From: Sporothrix humicola
Taxonomy: Eukaryota > Ascomycota > Sordariomycetes > Ophiostomatales > Ophiostomataceae
DNA length: 64,000 nucleotides
Reading direction: 5' to 3'
NCBI GenBank assembly: GCA_021396245.1
Contig: WNYE01000051.1
Location: forward strand, 192,701-256,700
Within the stretch, counting starts at the first letter, position 1, and each line of letters begins with the position of its first letter. Positions 10,525-22,064 of this stretch are shown here, piece by piece. Position numbers and translations under genes: made by a program. The notes under the pieces are model-generated. The model was not told the origin of the DNA. It worked only from the letters and a program-made list of their open reading frames with translations, and did not search any database.

Positions 10525-12800
10525 GGGAGAGGAGGGTAGATAAGAAGTGATCGAAGATGTCGAGATGATCGAAACGCCAAAGTGGTCGACGCGGGTGATG
10601 GACAGGCCAAGGATATGCGATAAGTAGAGAAATAAAAGCAAATGAAACGAAAAGAAATGCAAAGCCTCGAGATACACAGATGCAAGAGGCAGGCGGGATG
10701 CAAATCACTGGACGGGCGCTGGTTTATATTAATACAGCTGGAAGGTGCGACCGGTCGCCGCCTCCTTCCCTCTTTCCATTTTAAACTTCTGAGCGAAATA
10801 AAAAATCTATGAAATAAGGAAGGAAGGACCAACCAACAGAGGAAAGAGGAAAGAGCGACCAACCCAAAGTACATGTACACACTACACTATGTGACAGAAT
10901 CACTGGGGCAAGTGATAAGACACTGCAGAGACAGAGAGAGACAGCAGAGGACGATCTCGTGCTACAGTTACGTGTGCTGCGCTAGATTCGAGGTGCATTC
11001 GTTTCAAGGATGTCCAAATGTAGGGGGATGGACACCGACGATCATGGAAAAACACGGTTAGCAGCCTGAAGATGCAATCGTTTGGGACTTTCAGAAGGCG
11101 GCAAAAGGGAGGAGACCAGGGAGACCGAAGACAGTAAGAGACGGCAAGGCCCGAGGACGAAGAAAGCCTTGCAATAACGACATTGTTCCTGCAAAAGAGC
11201 AATCCAGAAATGGAGACTGTCTCGAGTTTTTGTTACGTTTGTTGTTGTTCGTCGTTTTTGTCGCTTCTTTTGAAGACCTTGAATGATTTCGTCTTTTTAT
11301 CGTATTGACAGACAGGGCATGATTTGTCACTTTGAAAGCAGCCACTCGCAAACTGTACCAAATGTCGAGTCGTGTCGTGTGCCATCAAGAGACCTGGAGA
11401 CGAGGTACATCAAGATAGGACCTCCAGCGGAGATACTCCGTACTTGTTAGATCGAATACAACCGCAGAGTACGACGTTGTACTCTTTTCAGAGAAAGACT
11501 GCCGATGGACAAGATTCGGCCAAGCAAGACAAGCTTTGGTCGGCGGCGGGACGGAGTAATACTGCAGATGTTAAGGTATCAGAGGAGCTGGTTTGTACTT
11601 TGTATCTCCTTGGTGTACATACGTATCCCGTACTTTAGACAGTCTCCAAATGTCCCCAATGGCGTCAATTTTCTTGTCTGCCATTGGCCACGGTCCCTCC
11701 CCGCCGCAACGTCGATCCAACAAACGCCATCGCAGAGTGCCCTCGACAGAAAGGAAAGAACTGGAATACTCGTGCAGCCTGTGGAGGACGGATTGTGCCA
11801 TCGACATGGATCTGGTGGTTCGTGTGGCTGGCAAAAGGCTGCCACGCCAAATAAGGAAGCTGCAATCCAACTTCTCAGAGAAGACTCAAAAAATCTGGAG
11901 AACGCCCATCCTCCAGGGCACCGCGTCGATGGCACAATCGAACCTGCATCGGCGAGGCCGTGAATTGAAGGATAGAAGACAAAAAGAAAACAAAAGGACG
12001 CCTTTTGACAGACCGACGGGAGAATGGGGCTGTTCGTAAGAGGAACAACAAAAGCACAGACTCTGATCGTCGTAAGCCTCGCAAGAACAAAAACTCTATT
12101 TCGGGATGTCGAGTAGTAGCCACGCAGTCAATGAGACACAATCTAGCAGACATCAATATTGCTCACCGAGATTGTTTGCGACATGATTTGATCTCTCTAC
12201 TCAAACTTATTCACAGTCATCCACCGTGTAAGTCGTGATCCTTCCCGATTCGGCCTGGCCAAGACGCTGTAGTCACATCGTAGCCGGTGGCTGAACCCCT
12301 AAAATTCCCTAAAATTTCCTAGCGGATGTTTCCGTAGGCGCCTCCTGAGCTTAACTCTGAGGTGCATCACATGCACATGAGGCTCTTTGCAGGTGGTGAT
12401 ATGATGGACCTAACCACTAGACTATGTGGGCAAAAGGAAGGACCTCCCAGTACAAAGCGCTAGAAGATAGGTCTATATAGGTATGTTCCACATGATAACA
12501 CTAGTACAATTGAGTTTCATGAAAAGAAAAGAGGATAAAAGGACCAAACCATTTTCAAAGACATATCATGATTTATTTTTTATAACTAACATTTTTTAAA
12601 GAATTATTTTGCAAACAACACCCTAATAAACAAAGGAAATCGAGTAAGAAAACAAGACAAAGAAATCAAAATCAAAATCAAAACGCTTCACCAAACGCCA
12701 CGAACTCCACGATTGCTTTGCGTCATAAATATACATCATTACCACGGTGTCTTTACATTATCAATTTGTCTGTTCTCTCTTTCTCTTCTCTTTAATCGCC
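10525..12800. other. long intergenic region
   Basis: 2.3 kb between the permease start and the end of the pepsin-like gene. Open frames reach about 150 codons (11505-11963, 11593-12039) but overlap each other on both strands and match no family I know. A small direct repeat of CCCTAAAATT type lies at about 12298-12320. An AT-rich stretch at 12540-12700 is probably the 3' UTR of the next gene. Confidence 0.45.
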
Positions 12801-14678
12801 CTACCCCTGCAGCTCAAACTGCGGCGTCTGCCGTCGTGGAGCATACGGCGCATACCGCGGCGCCACGTCGTGCAGGTCCATCAGCTCGATGCGCGACGAG
12901 TCCTCCATTTCGGTGGCGTGGTACGGCTCTTTTCGGTACTGGTTCTGGTAGTAGTATGCCACTTTACTATCTTTAATGTCGCGGACATCTTGAGCGTCGA
13001 GCTGGTGGAATAACTGCCGCTCTTGTTGCCTCGACTCCCCTGTTAGTTCAGAGGTCGACTCCGTGGCCGACCGCCCCGGGTCAAACTTGCTGCGGGCGGC
13101 CTCGACGGCCCGGGCGACGGCGACGGCGGTTTCTGTTGTACGGCGCTGGCGGCGGCGACGGATACAATAAAAGGCCGCCAGTCCGACCAGGACGGCCAGG
13201 ACGACGGCACCGCCGACGGCCGCGCCGACAATGGTGCCGAGGCCTACTTTGTGCTGGACGGCGGTGGACTCGGCAGGCTTGTCGGCTCCCGCCGTGTCGG
13301 TCCCGTTCGTCGGGACGGTGGCATTGACGTGCACGCTGTCGTTGTTGCCCACCGCACAGACGGCCACCTCCTTGTTGGACTCGTCCACAGACACGAGCTG
13401 GCGCTGCGTGGTGGGGTTGGCCTGCCACAGCGTAAACGTGTTGGCGTCCTGGTTGAGCATGACGTAGGCGGCCGACAGAAACTGCCTCCCTAACTGGGTC
13501 ATGTCGTTGGCGTTGACGTTTTGGATGGCGAGCAACGTAGTGTCCATGCCGGAGGAGTTGGCCAGGATCTTGCCGGAATCAAGGTCGATCGTGCGGTCCG
13601 GCACGATCAGCTGGTCATTCGGAACGCGCACGGACAGGCCTGACTGGAAGGTGATGGTGAGGTCGCCCGTGTAGAGGGAAGCGCCCGGCAGGTAGCGGTT
13701 GGCGAAAAAAGCAATGCCCAGCGACCGCTGCTCAATGGACGTGTTGGTAAACGTCTCAATGGCCCGAAAGTAGGGGTCGTCCGGCAGCGTCATCAGAACC
13801 GGATAGTCGGGCGTGATGCAAGCTTGGAGAGCGGTCGACGCCGTTCGCGGAAACAGGCTCGCATTTGTGCCGTTGGCAAAGTTGAGCACGAGGTCGGTAA
13901 TCGACAAGACCATGCGTGACGGACACACTGAACCGGCGTCTGCGAGCGGCAAAGTTGACTTTTGACCGGCCACCACCTTGGCGCTGTCGTAGCCACCGAG
14001 CACAAACACCCCATCCATCTGGCTCGTGTCGTCGCTGCCCTCGAGGCCCCAGAACATGCTCCACGTGCGGCTGGCAATGTGGCCCGACGCCTTCAGGGCT
14101 TCCAGCAGCGTCGAGTTGAACCCGAGCCCCAGGGCGTTCATCGGGTGGTATTTCTGCTGGCCCAGGTCGTTGAGCGGCACGCCGATCGGGAAGCTTGTCA
14201 AAGTTGTGGAGGACGTATTCTTGACGCTGCCCGACGTCGCGTTCAAGACGACCGTGTCGGCTGCAAACGATACCGACGACCACGGCGCCGCGTCCACTGG
14301 ATGAGATGCCCCGCCCGGAACAGTCCGCGTACCCGAAGCGATGCCGTTGTAGGCGCCGCCCCGGAACGTCGTGCACGCCGCATTCGACAGGTCCGACGTG
14401 CAGTGCCCGTCCGTGCCGTACACCAGACTGTTGTTCATCGGCCACTGCGGCAGGAACGCAAACGACTGCGGCGGCGTGCCAATGTTGAGCTTGAGCCCGC
14501 GCGCGACCTGGCTGTTGGAGAGCGTGACATTGCCAATGGTGATGGCCAGCGGCGCCGGCGCACAGTCTGTCGAGTTGGAGTCGGCGGCGATGCCCGTGTC
14601 GGTGAATGCCGCCAGAAGGATAATGGCGAACAAGGCACCAAAGCCTTGAACGACCACGGCTGGTGGTGGTGGACGCAA
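12801..14678 (-). CDS. pepsin-like (A1-fold) membrane protein, catalytically degenerate
   Basis: Fungal peptidase A1-fold protein with a C-terminal membrane anchor. The family core is visible: LNIGTPPQSFAFLPQW (the strand before the first active-site loop) and a second lobe ending QLGRQFLSAAYVMLNQD. However, the DTG/DSG triads are missing. Where the first Asp should be the sequence reads LPQWPMNNS, and the second lobe has CITPDYPVLMTLP. It is therefore unlikely to be a working protease. A hydrophobic N-terminal segment (FGALFAIILLAAF) looks like a signal peptide, a transmembrane helix lies at about 480-505, and a 120-residue basic and then Tyr-rich cytosolic tail follows. The frame is open to a TTG at 14676-14678 but has no ATG upstream of the core; a small upstream exon is likely and I could not place it. 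Confidence 0.75.
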   Translation of the reverse strand: MRPPPPAVVVQGFGALFAIILLAAFTDTGIAADSNSTDCAPAPLAITIGNVTLSNSQVARGLKLNIGTPPQSFAFLPQWPMNNSLVYGTDGHCTSDLSNAACTTFRGGAYNGIASGTRTVPGGASHPVDAAPWSSVSFAADTVVLNATSGSVKNTSSTTLTSFPIGVPLNDLGQQKYHPMNALGLGFNSTLLEALKASGHIASRTWSMFWGLEGSDDTSQMDGVFVLGGYDSAKVVAGQKSTLPLADAGSVCPSRMVLSITDLVLNFANGTNASLFPRTASTALQACITPDYPVLMTLPDDPYFRAIETFTNTSIEQRSLGIAFFANRYLPGASLYTGDLTITFQSGLSVRVPNDQLIVPDRTIDLDSGKILANSSGMDTTLLAIQNVNANDMTQLGRQFLSAAYVMLNQDANTFTLWQANPTTQRQLVSVDESNKEVAVCAVGNNDSVHVNATVPTNGTDTAGADKPAESTAVQHKVGLGTIVGAAVGGAVVLAVLVGLAAFYCIRRRRQRRTTETAVAVARAVEAARSKFDPGRSATESTSELTGESRQQERQLFHQLDAQDVRDIKDSKVAYYYQNQYRKEPYHATEMEDSSRIELMDLHDVAPRYAPYAPRRQTPQFELQG

Positions 14679-15494
14679 AGGAAATCAAATAGAGTAAGAC
14701 AGAAGACAGTCGACTGTGATACGACAAAATGAGAATGCCTCAACGGCAGACACTCCGTCGGGGCTTGATGTCGTGAACGGTGGGGAGGATGAGTGGCACA
14801 AAATAACGAAGGACGGATGTAATCAAAATCAAACAATATGAAAAAGAACAAAAAGAGTGTCGATAATCAATAGCAAACGTCACCAGGACAAAAGAATGAG
14901 ATATTAGAGTATGAGAAAATTGAAAGAAACGAAAGAGGGAGAGAAAACAAACGCCATTGTCAGAACAAAACACCCAGATGGGCGAGTGTACTTTCTCTCG
15001 CCATTAAGAGTGTAGCCAAACGGCCCCCAAGGATCGGGATCTGGATAAATAGCCTTGTACGGGTATAGGCATGGGCTCTTGTAAAGAGCATGGATTAATG
15101 GAATACCTTTGCTTTTTGCCTTTAACATCTGTTAGTGATTCTCATGAGATGGTGTTTCCAAGAATATGCTGGGTATATTGACTTTGTTTATCCAAAGCAG
15201 AAATATGTCCAAGAAGAAATGTGTTTAAAATCAACCCAAAAAACGAGAAAATAACGTCAAAATCGTAAAGATGCAATGTCCCGCCAAGAATATGGTATCA
15301 CCCGCAAATTCGTAAAACAAAATATGCCCCGCCTGGTCATTCTTCCCAATAAACCCGGTATGCCGAAAAGAAAACACCGAATATTAACAAGACCCTTCTC
15401 TACCCAAGGATGCGTGATACCCCAAATGCTGATGCAAATAAATCAAAGTAAACAAAAATGATAGGAGGTGGCCATCTGCATCTCCGTCGCCACC
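14679..15494. other. intergenic region between two minus-strand genes
   Basis: About 0.8 kb that should contain the missing first exon or leader of the pepsin-like gene and the 3' UTR of the F-box gene. No in-frame ATG for the pepsin-like frame exists before a stop at about 14688. An ATG at about 14956 (coding strand ACAATGGCG) could start an upstream exon, but I see no convincing donor. Confidence 0.4.
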
Positions 15495-18400
15495 TCACCT
15501 CAGACCATCCTTCGCCCCCTTCTCAATGATAAATTTGACGGGCTGCCGTGCCCGTCTGCGCTGCCCGCGCATGGCTGGTGTCGGTGCTGCAGCAATGGCT
15601 GCCTGCCGAAACTCTGGGTCTAACCCCAGGGTTCGCCGACTCGCCGGCTGCCACCCCGTCGGCGAGTACTTGTACTTGGCCGCCAGAGCGCCGTTGCCGT
15701 TTCCGCTCTTGAGGGCCTCGGCCTCTTGCCGCTCGTCGTAGCCCCAGCGGCCGACGCCGCCGGCCGCCACCCATGACGCCAGGTTCTTGCACTGGCTGGC
15801 GTCGAGCCACGCGAGGCGGGTGCAGCCGTCGAGGACGTGGTCGACGCCGGTGCCGGTGACTCTAACACAGCCGCGCACGGAGAGACCACGGAGGTCCTGG
15901 AGGTGGAGGGCGACGCATCGCAGGCTGGCATCGGACACGGCGGAACCGCAGAAGGCGAGGCGGAGCTCTTGCAGCAGCGGCAGACCCAGGGCGACGACTT
16001 CAGTGGCTGTGTCTGACAAAGCACAGCAAAATGACAGGTCGAGGTGGGTCAGGCTCTTGGCGGCGTTGACGAGAGAGACAATGGCATTGTCCGACAGATA
16101 GGTGCAGTCGGCGAGGCACAGGTGTGTCAAGGCTGTGAACCGGTACGGGGCCCACGACTGGAAGCCGGCATCGGTCACCGAGGTGCACCGAGTCAGAGAC
16201 AGGGCCCGTAGACGAGGGGCAGCATGGGCGGCCAGGTGGACCATGCTGCGATCGGTAATGTGCTTGCAATATGAGAGATCTAGGATGGTGAGCTGTGGGC
16301 AGCCGATAATCGTGCCTGGCGCAGGCCCGTTCTTTGTGGCGGCGGCGGCGGCCTGTTGTCGCTGCTGCTCTAGTTTTTGCGCTCGCTGCTGGCTGCGGTT
16401 GTTGGAGTTGGCAATGGCGACAATCTTGGTGTTGTTGGTCGCACCGCCGGCCGCCGAGGCCGAGGCAGGCGGTGCCGGCGGCACGACCCAGCCGACAACG
16501 CGCGCCAGCAGGTTGTCCCCGACCTTGCGGCAGTTGCTCCAGTCGAGCTCCTCAAGGCCCGAGGCGTGCTCGCTCATGTCCAGGATCTGGTTGGCCGAGA
16601 CGTCCCACACGGACTTCATGCGCCAGGCCTTGACATTGCGCCCACAATGCTGCCACAGCGCCTGGAACCCCTCGTCGGTAATGTGGAAGCAGTTGCTGAT
16701 GTCGATCTCGACGGCGCGCTGGCCGACAAACGGCGCGACAATTTGGGAGAGAGAGTAGTCGTTGATGCGGCCGTTGTAGGACGACAGATCGATGTGGGTG
16801 CAGAGCTGAGGTGCGGTCGTGATGACACGGCGCCAATGGCGGCAGACACCGGCAAGACGAAGAAGGTCGAGAAGGCCAAACTGCTTGAAGACCAGGACGA
16901 GGGCCTCGTCGGATGGGAACTGCCGTGTGCCGCTGGCAAGTGAGGTGTGATCACCGTTTGCCCCACGGACAACACTCGGGCTCCGACGTGCCTTCTTAAA
17001 GTTGCCCCGTGCGTCTTGCTGTTGCTGGGTCTGCTGTGTATCTTCCTGCATCTTGATGCCGTTGAACTCCTCGATGATGCTGGCGGCGCTCTTGTCGGCC
17101 TTATCTGTGTCCTTCCGGTCTGGTGTCGTTTGTGTCGGGAAAGTAAATAGCTTGAGCGGACTGCTGTTGCTGTTGGAGGCTTCGTTGGCCTGTATTGTCG
17201 GCAAAGTCTGGAGATTAGATGATGAAGAGGATGACGAAAGTGAGGAGGAGGAGGATGGTGACGAGGCACCCGAGTCAGTTTGTGGTACTGGCGGTGCCAG
17301 TGAGTTGCGTCGACGGTTACGCAGGTTCTCCATGTCGACACTAAGGAATGGGTCTGGGTCGCTGGGTTGTCGAGTCTCGGCTGCTTCGTCCTTTTGGGAG
17401 GCTTTTGTTGGTGATGATGGCTTCGAGGGCGTAGTGAAGATGACGTTGGGGACAGAGTGGCGGCGGAGGGAAGCGAGGGACGGGACGGGCGAGGGGCTCT
17501 TGGGGCTCCATGGCGAGCCAAAGGCTGGCGCATCGTCTTTCATCTCGATATCCTCGCCCTCCTGTGGGCTGCTCTCATCACTTGGCGCAGCTGCTGTCTC
17601 GTCTGCTGTGTCGTCACCCTCTGCAGACTGGTTGTACCGCGCACGTGCTGTCGCCTCGACCTGGTTCTTGAGCCCGGGTGGACACCGCCGCCACAATTCC
17701 TCGAGCGCCTCGCCGCTGATCATGAGACACTCGACACTCGTAATGGAGCGTACTGTCGCTGTACGGCCGCGAGACAAGCCCAGGCTGGCCACTTCGCCAA
17801 AGTACTGGCCCTGTGTGAGTCGTGGGCGCGCAAATGTCGAGGCGGCTTCGAGGACGCTGCCGTTTGGTAATTGGAGGACGACCTCGGCCTCGACGCGGAC
17901 GATAAAGTAAATGTCGTTGCCAGGACTGCCCTGACAGATAATATCGGTAAAGGGTGCAAACGTCTTGGGCTGGGCGCTGAGACCGAGGAAGTGAAGGATG
18001 TCTGGTGGGAGCGTCGCAAAGAGTGGCAGTTCCTTCAATGTCTTGCGCACATTGACGTAGCCGCTGCCCAGAGCGCTGCCGCCGACAGCCGGGTCCTCGA
18101 TGATGCCTGGACTGGGCGACTTGCGCTTCTTCTTATTTGTGGGCGTTGTTGTCCCAGATGTTGGGTCTGTTGACGATGCGCCTGCTTGTGGTTTGCCTTC
18201 TGTGCTTGGTGTTGTTGTGCTCCCGCTCGTGCCCATGTTTCGCCGCTCCTGCTGCTTCTTCTTGAGAATGGTCAGGCGCTCTTCGGCCTCTTGCCGGATC
18301 GCCTTTTCCATCTCCGGGTAGTGCGGCAGCTCGGTTTGAAGATCCTCCTTTTTCAGGACAACCAACAAGCACTTGGACCGCGCGACAATGGTGGCCGTCC

Positions 18401-18863
18401 GCGGCACGTCCATCAGCACGCCAATCTCGCCAAAGAAGGCGCCCGGTGTCAGCTCGGCGTAGACGGCCTCGCCGTCTCGTGAAGTGACGGCAACGACACC
18501 GCGTACGAGCCAGTACATAGCCTTGGCGTCGTCGCCCTCTGTGAGGATCAGGTCGTGTGCCGCGTGGATCTGTGGCCGCAGGTGCTTGCCAATGGCAGCC
18601 AAAAAGTCGTCGGGCGCCGACACAAACAGTGGGAACGAGCGGATGCGGTCGACGAGGTCGAGGGGCATGTCGGGAATGGTCGAAGCGGTCAGTGGACTAG
18701 GTCGTATGGGCCGGGCCGGGTTGTTCTCGACGTTGAAGGAGCGGAGCATGGACGAGACGGTGCCGCCCTGGCCACCGGCGCCGTTGCCGACATTGTGGGC
18801 GGCGTGGTGGTGGGCGAGGGCCCGAAAGGGCGATGTCGGCGACGGGCCGCGTGCCCGTCGCAT
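15495..18863 (-). CDS. cyclic-nucleotide-binding / F-box / leucine-rich-repeat protein
   Basis: Single exon, 1,122 residues, probably an SCF ubiquitin-ligase substrate receptor with a cAMP/cGMP-sensing N-terminus. Order: CNB domain 1 (about 77-190) with phosphate-binding cassette FGEIGVLMDVPRTATI (144-159); CNB domain 2 (about 280-395) with FGEVASLGLSRGRTATV (355-371). Both keep the Glu and Arg that contact the nucleotide. A Ser/Pro-rich linker with poly-Ser follows (400-640), then an F-box (about 648-690: FPSDEALVLVFKQF, VCRHWRRV), then about ten cysteine-containing LRRs of the AMN1 type (715-1030; units such as LDLSYCKHITDRS). The C-terminus is basic. A KKRK motif near 245 could be a nuclear signal. 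The ATG at 18861-18863 is the first in frame. This domain set is found in filamentous ascomycetes; the ligand and target are unknown. Confidence 0.88.
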   Translation of the reverse strand: MRRARGPSPTSPFRALAHHHAAHNVGNGAGGQGGTVSSMLRSFNVENNPARPIRPSPLTASTIPDMPLDLVDRIRSFPLFVSAPDDFLAAIGKHLRPQIHAAHDLILTEGDDAKAMYWLVRGVVAVTSRDGEAVYAELTPGAFFGEIGVLMDVPRTATIVARSKCLLVVLKKEDLQTELPHYPEMEKAIRQEAEERLTILKKKQQERRNMGTSGSTTTPSTEGKPQAGASSTDPTSGTTTPTNKKKRKSPSPGIIEDPAVGGSALGSGYVNVRKTLKELPLFATLPPDILHFLGLSAQPKTFAPFTDIICQGSPGNDIYFIVRVEAEVVLQLPNGSVLEAASTFARPRLTQGQYFGEVASLGLSRGRTATVRSITSVECLMISGEALEELWRRCPPGLKNQVEATARARYNQSAEGDDTADETAAAPSDESSPQEGEDIEMKDDAPAFGSPWSPKSPSPVPSLASLRRHSVPNVIFTTPSKPSSPTKASQKDEAAETRQPSDPDPFLSVDMENLRNRRRNSLAPPVPQTDSGASSPSSSSSLSSSSSSSNLQTLPTIQANEASNSNSSPLKLFTFPTQTTPDRKDTDKADKSAASIIEEFNGIKMQEDTQQTQQQQDARGNFKKARRSPSVVRGANGDHTSLASGTRQFPSDEALVLVFKQFGLLDLLRLAGVCRHWRRVITTAPQLCTHIDLSSYNGRINDYSLSQIVAPFVGQRAVEIDISNCFHITDEGFQALWQHCGRNVKAWRMKSVWDVSANQILDMSEHASGLEELDWSNCRKVGDNLLARVVGWVVPPAPPASASAAGGATNNTKIVAIANSNNRSQQRAQKLEQQRQQAAAAATKNGPAPGTIIGCPQLTILDLSYCKHITDRSMVHLAAHAAPRLRALSLTRCTSVTDAGFQSWAPYRFTALTHLCLADCTYLSDNAIVSLVNAAKSLTHLDLSFCCALSDTATEVVALGLPLLQELRLAFCGSAVSDASLRCVALHLQDLRGLSVRGCVRVTGTGVDHVLDGCTRLAWLDASQCKNLASWVAAGGVGRWGYDERQEAEALKSGNGNGALAAKYKYSPTGWQPASRRTLGLDPEFRQAAIAAAPTPAMRGQRRRARQPVKFIIEKGAKDGLR

Positions 18864-21800
18864 TGTGGCTGTGGGGGGAGAAAAGAAGAAAAGGAGGATG
18901 TATGAGTGGAGGAGAAAGAATGTTCGGTAGACCAGCTACCAATGTCTCAAGGTGTAGTCTTTGTTGCTCTGCTCGTGTGCCTATCTCAATCTCTGGGCTA
19001 TACGTTGCCGGTCATGCTCAGAGAGTGGATGGTGGAAGTGTTCTAGAAGGAAGTCGTTTCACGTTTCGAAATCCGATTTCCTTTGCCACAGAAAGTCGAT
19101 TGTGCCTGTGCGCGGCAGACAAGCTCGCCGGGAGCCAGCGAGCCGGCGATCCAGTAGCAAGCAGGAAGCGCAGAGTGGCCCTTGCGAGCGCGTGTTCCAG
19201 AAAAGACAGAGAAGCACTGCCCAAGAAACCGTGGCAGCGGAGGCGAGAGCGGCGCGGATAAAGGGTAAATTGAGAAGCGGCTCGCTGAGGATGAAGGTCA
19301 ATGTCGGTTTGAGGTGACGCTGTGGGGTTTAGGCGGTCGGTTGCGTCACGGTGAGGTCGTGGCGCGCACTGTCGGAGTGGTGAGCAGTACTGTGGGATTG
19401 AAAGGCGTTGTAGATGTTTAGATGTCGTCGATATGTCGTAGAGGACTGGAATGCAAAAGATAGACAATCTAGAGAGGCAAATGTCAGCAACCGCTTAGAG
19501 TCTCAGGTCGTCATAGCCGCGGGGCACGGGGGCAATTCGACGATGGGAGACGGCGTACCTTGCAATGCGACGGTTGATGGTAATGGTTGTCGGTAGTTAG
19601 GGGAGAGTTGGATAGATTGATTGAAGAATGAGGTAAAAAAGATGGGATTGTCGAAGATGTCGGATTCGTCGTGTGCTGGCTTGGATTGGTGCAGGTCGCT
19701 CTTTCCTCTTTCCTCTGGATCTTTTTTGCCCTTTGCTTTGCGCGCGTAGACGGAAGGAAGCTTTGGTGGGGCCTTTGGTCTGGCGTAATTCTGGGTCCTG
19801 TGTATCTCTTTTGGTGTCTTTGGGGGGCGTAATGAGTGACTTGGGGCGTTTGGCGCGGGACAAGCGGGAGGCCCGTAACGGTCACAGAAACAAAGGTACC
19901 TTTCGCTGTGACGACAGTTTGATGAGGTGATGTCGGTAACAGAGGGATGGGCAAACAAGAGATTGAAGATCGTGATAATTCACACAAACCCAAGAAGGAA
20001 GTCACGACCCACGCTCCACGATACTGTAGTCAACCCAGGGGCATTTGTCGTTTCGGGAACGGTCAAAGCGGCAGGTGCAGAAGAACAGATGCTCAGTGCT
20101 TGAGGAAGGAACGACCAGGTGGGTGGGAAGAAGGAAATATTACGTCGCAGGAGTTCGTCGTTTCTGCTGTTTTGCTGTTTTGTTGTTTCGGCTTCAGCGC
20201 TCAACTCTCATCAGTAAGGCCCCTCAGGCCCGCACAAACGAGACAGGGAATATGCCGGTAGCCCGTTTGGGCCGTTGGCGGGAGGGGTTCGGTGGGTGTG
20301 GTGGACACAGTGGGTGCTGGAACGCGCCTTATGGAGAAAATACAGGCACCTAACAGGCGGAGACAGGCCTAAATCAAATTCATTGGCGTCAGTGTTTTTA
20401 GCTGCGGCTGCCCCACACCAATGACGTTCTTAGCTCAGTTTTTGGCACACGTTAGCCCTTGGGCCTTGTAGGCTAAGAAAAGAATAGGGAAATCTGGAAC
20501 AAAAGCAAAGAAATAGATGGGATCGTGACCATTGTTTGGCAGCCATTGTCGGTGATCGATGGATGTTGGTGTTTTAGTTCTTTGTGCAGGTTATCGAGGA
20601 CAACATCGTGATGTCTCGGGAGGCTGCCTGACAAGGTGTTTGCAAACAAGCAATAATACCCAGTAGAGAACCGTTGTTACAGGGGCTTACAGGCCTGTCG
20701 CAATCCTTCCTCTGGCAAGGGCCGAACCCGCCGAAGTGAGCGTTTAAGAGTGAGCATCTTACACCGCAATCATCTCCACGCAGGGTCTGTCTTTTTCTCC
20801 TCTTTCTCCGTCAGTTTCTCCTCTTCTTTTGCAACGTGCATATTATGCATTTTATCATTTCAATTCTCATTTAAACAAGTGCCACTTCTGACCACAAACG
20901 TATAGGAATTTCGGCTGTCAAAGCGCCTCAAGCGACCAGAAGGGCCCCAGACCATGCTAGAACAGTGCTAGAACGTCGCTAACATCTGCAGCGACATCAC
21001 ATCTCATTTCACGTCTTCATCTTTCGTGTTGCTTCCCCTCTTGAACACGGCAATTCATCAGATTTGCAGGGGATGGACGACAGAATATCGGATTAGAAAA
21101 GGACACAAGAATGGCGGTAAAGCAGCCTGAAGTGTTGATAGAATTGTGATAAAAATATGTGGAGAGTAGGTCCCAACAAACCATCTCAAGATGGCATCTT
21201 GCCGAACCGGCCAAGGCTCGTGGTCCTGTCTCGTCTTTTCTTTCTTTGGTCACATTTGGTCACGGTCTCTTCCGGTCTGGTCCCTGACCGAAGAGTGATC
21301 TGGCTCGAAACTCTGGTCGCGAGGTGGTCCGTGAGCACACGATGTTGCCCTGCGCCTGCACCCGCACCGCCTGCACGAAAGCTTGCCCGCAACAGCCCGC
21401 GTCGTTTGTGTGTTCGAAAAGTCTTCCAACGCTTCGAATGGCGTTCTAGTGTTTTTCCAGCGCTTGGACTGTGCTTTTTGGTTGTGGTTGTGGTTGCGTG
21501 CAGGGACAGGGGCAAGGTGGTATTTCATGAGGTTTATGCGGAGGAGGAGGGGACGTGAAAACATGATTGTTTTCGCTTGTTCAGAAACCCAGCCATGAGA
21601 AGGTCGGTGAAAATGATTTCATTGTTCTAGAGAAGTATGTTTCTAACATGCAATGGAAATAGGTATCATGAGAGTCTCAACGACTCAAAGGAGGCCTCTT
21701 CCTCCTCTCTGCCCGCCTTGGCGCGGCGTTTCTTGTCTCTCGATGTGGAAGCTCAAAGTTGATGCGCCGTCGCTACTGCAAGGGACGCTGAAAGATCAGA

Positions 21801-22064
21801 GAATGGCCAGTGCGCGAGCAGCTGGGCTGAAATGGCGATAAGACTGGCCCTTGCTGGAGATAATTGAGGAAGCTTGAAATGAGTGGCTTCCTATCGTTCT
21901 CAAGGAGAAACCAGAGTGTCGCATCGAGCAAGGCCCTGTCTCTGTCTGGCCTCATCTCTGTCGACCTTCATATCGTATCGCCGGCTCAGGTAGGCGACGA
22001 CTGTTGTGTTTTATGTTCTTTTTCTTTTTCTGATTTTCGTTTTCTTGTTTTCCTCTCCGCCACC
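18864..22064. other. long intergenic region
   Basis: 3.2 kb, the longest gap in the GC-rich part. It probably includes the promoter and a long leader of the F-box gene. Minus-strand open frames of 150-164 codons at 19503-20005 overlap in two frames, are low in complexity and resemble nothing known. I see no RNA gene or transposon. Confidence 0.4.

Noticed and set aside
13756..14727. 323-codon frame overlapping the pepsin-like gene
   Set aside because: Another reading frame of the same strand; rich in His/Arg/Gly, without recognisable domains.
19503..20005. Two overlapping frames of 151 and 164 codons
   Set aside because: They overlap each other in different frames and are low-complexity; neither looks like protein.
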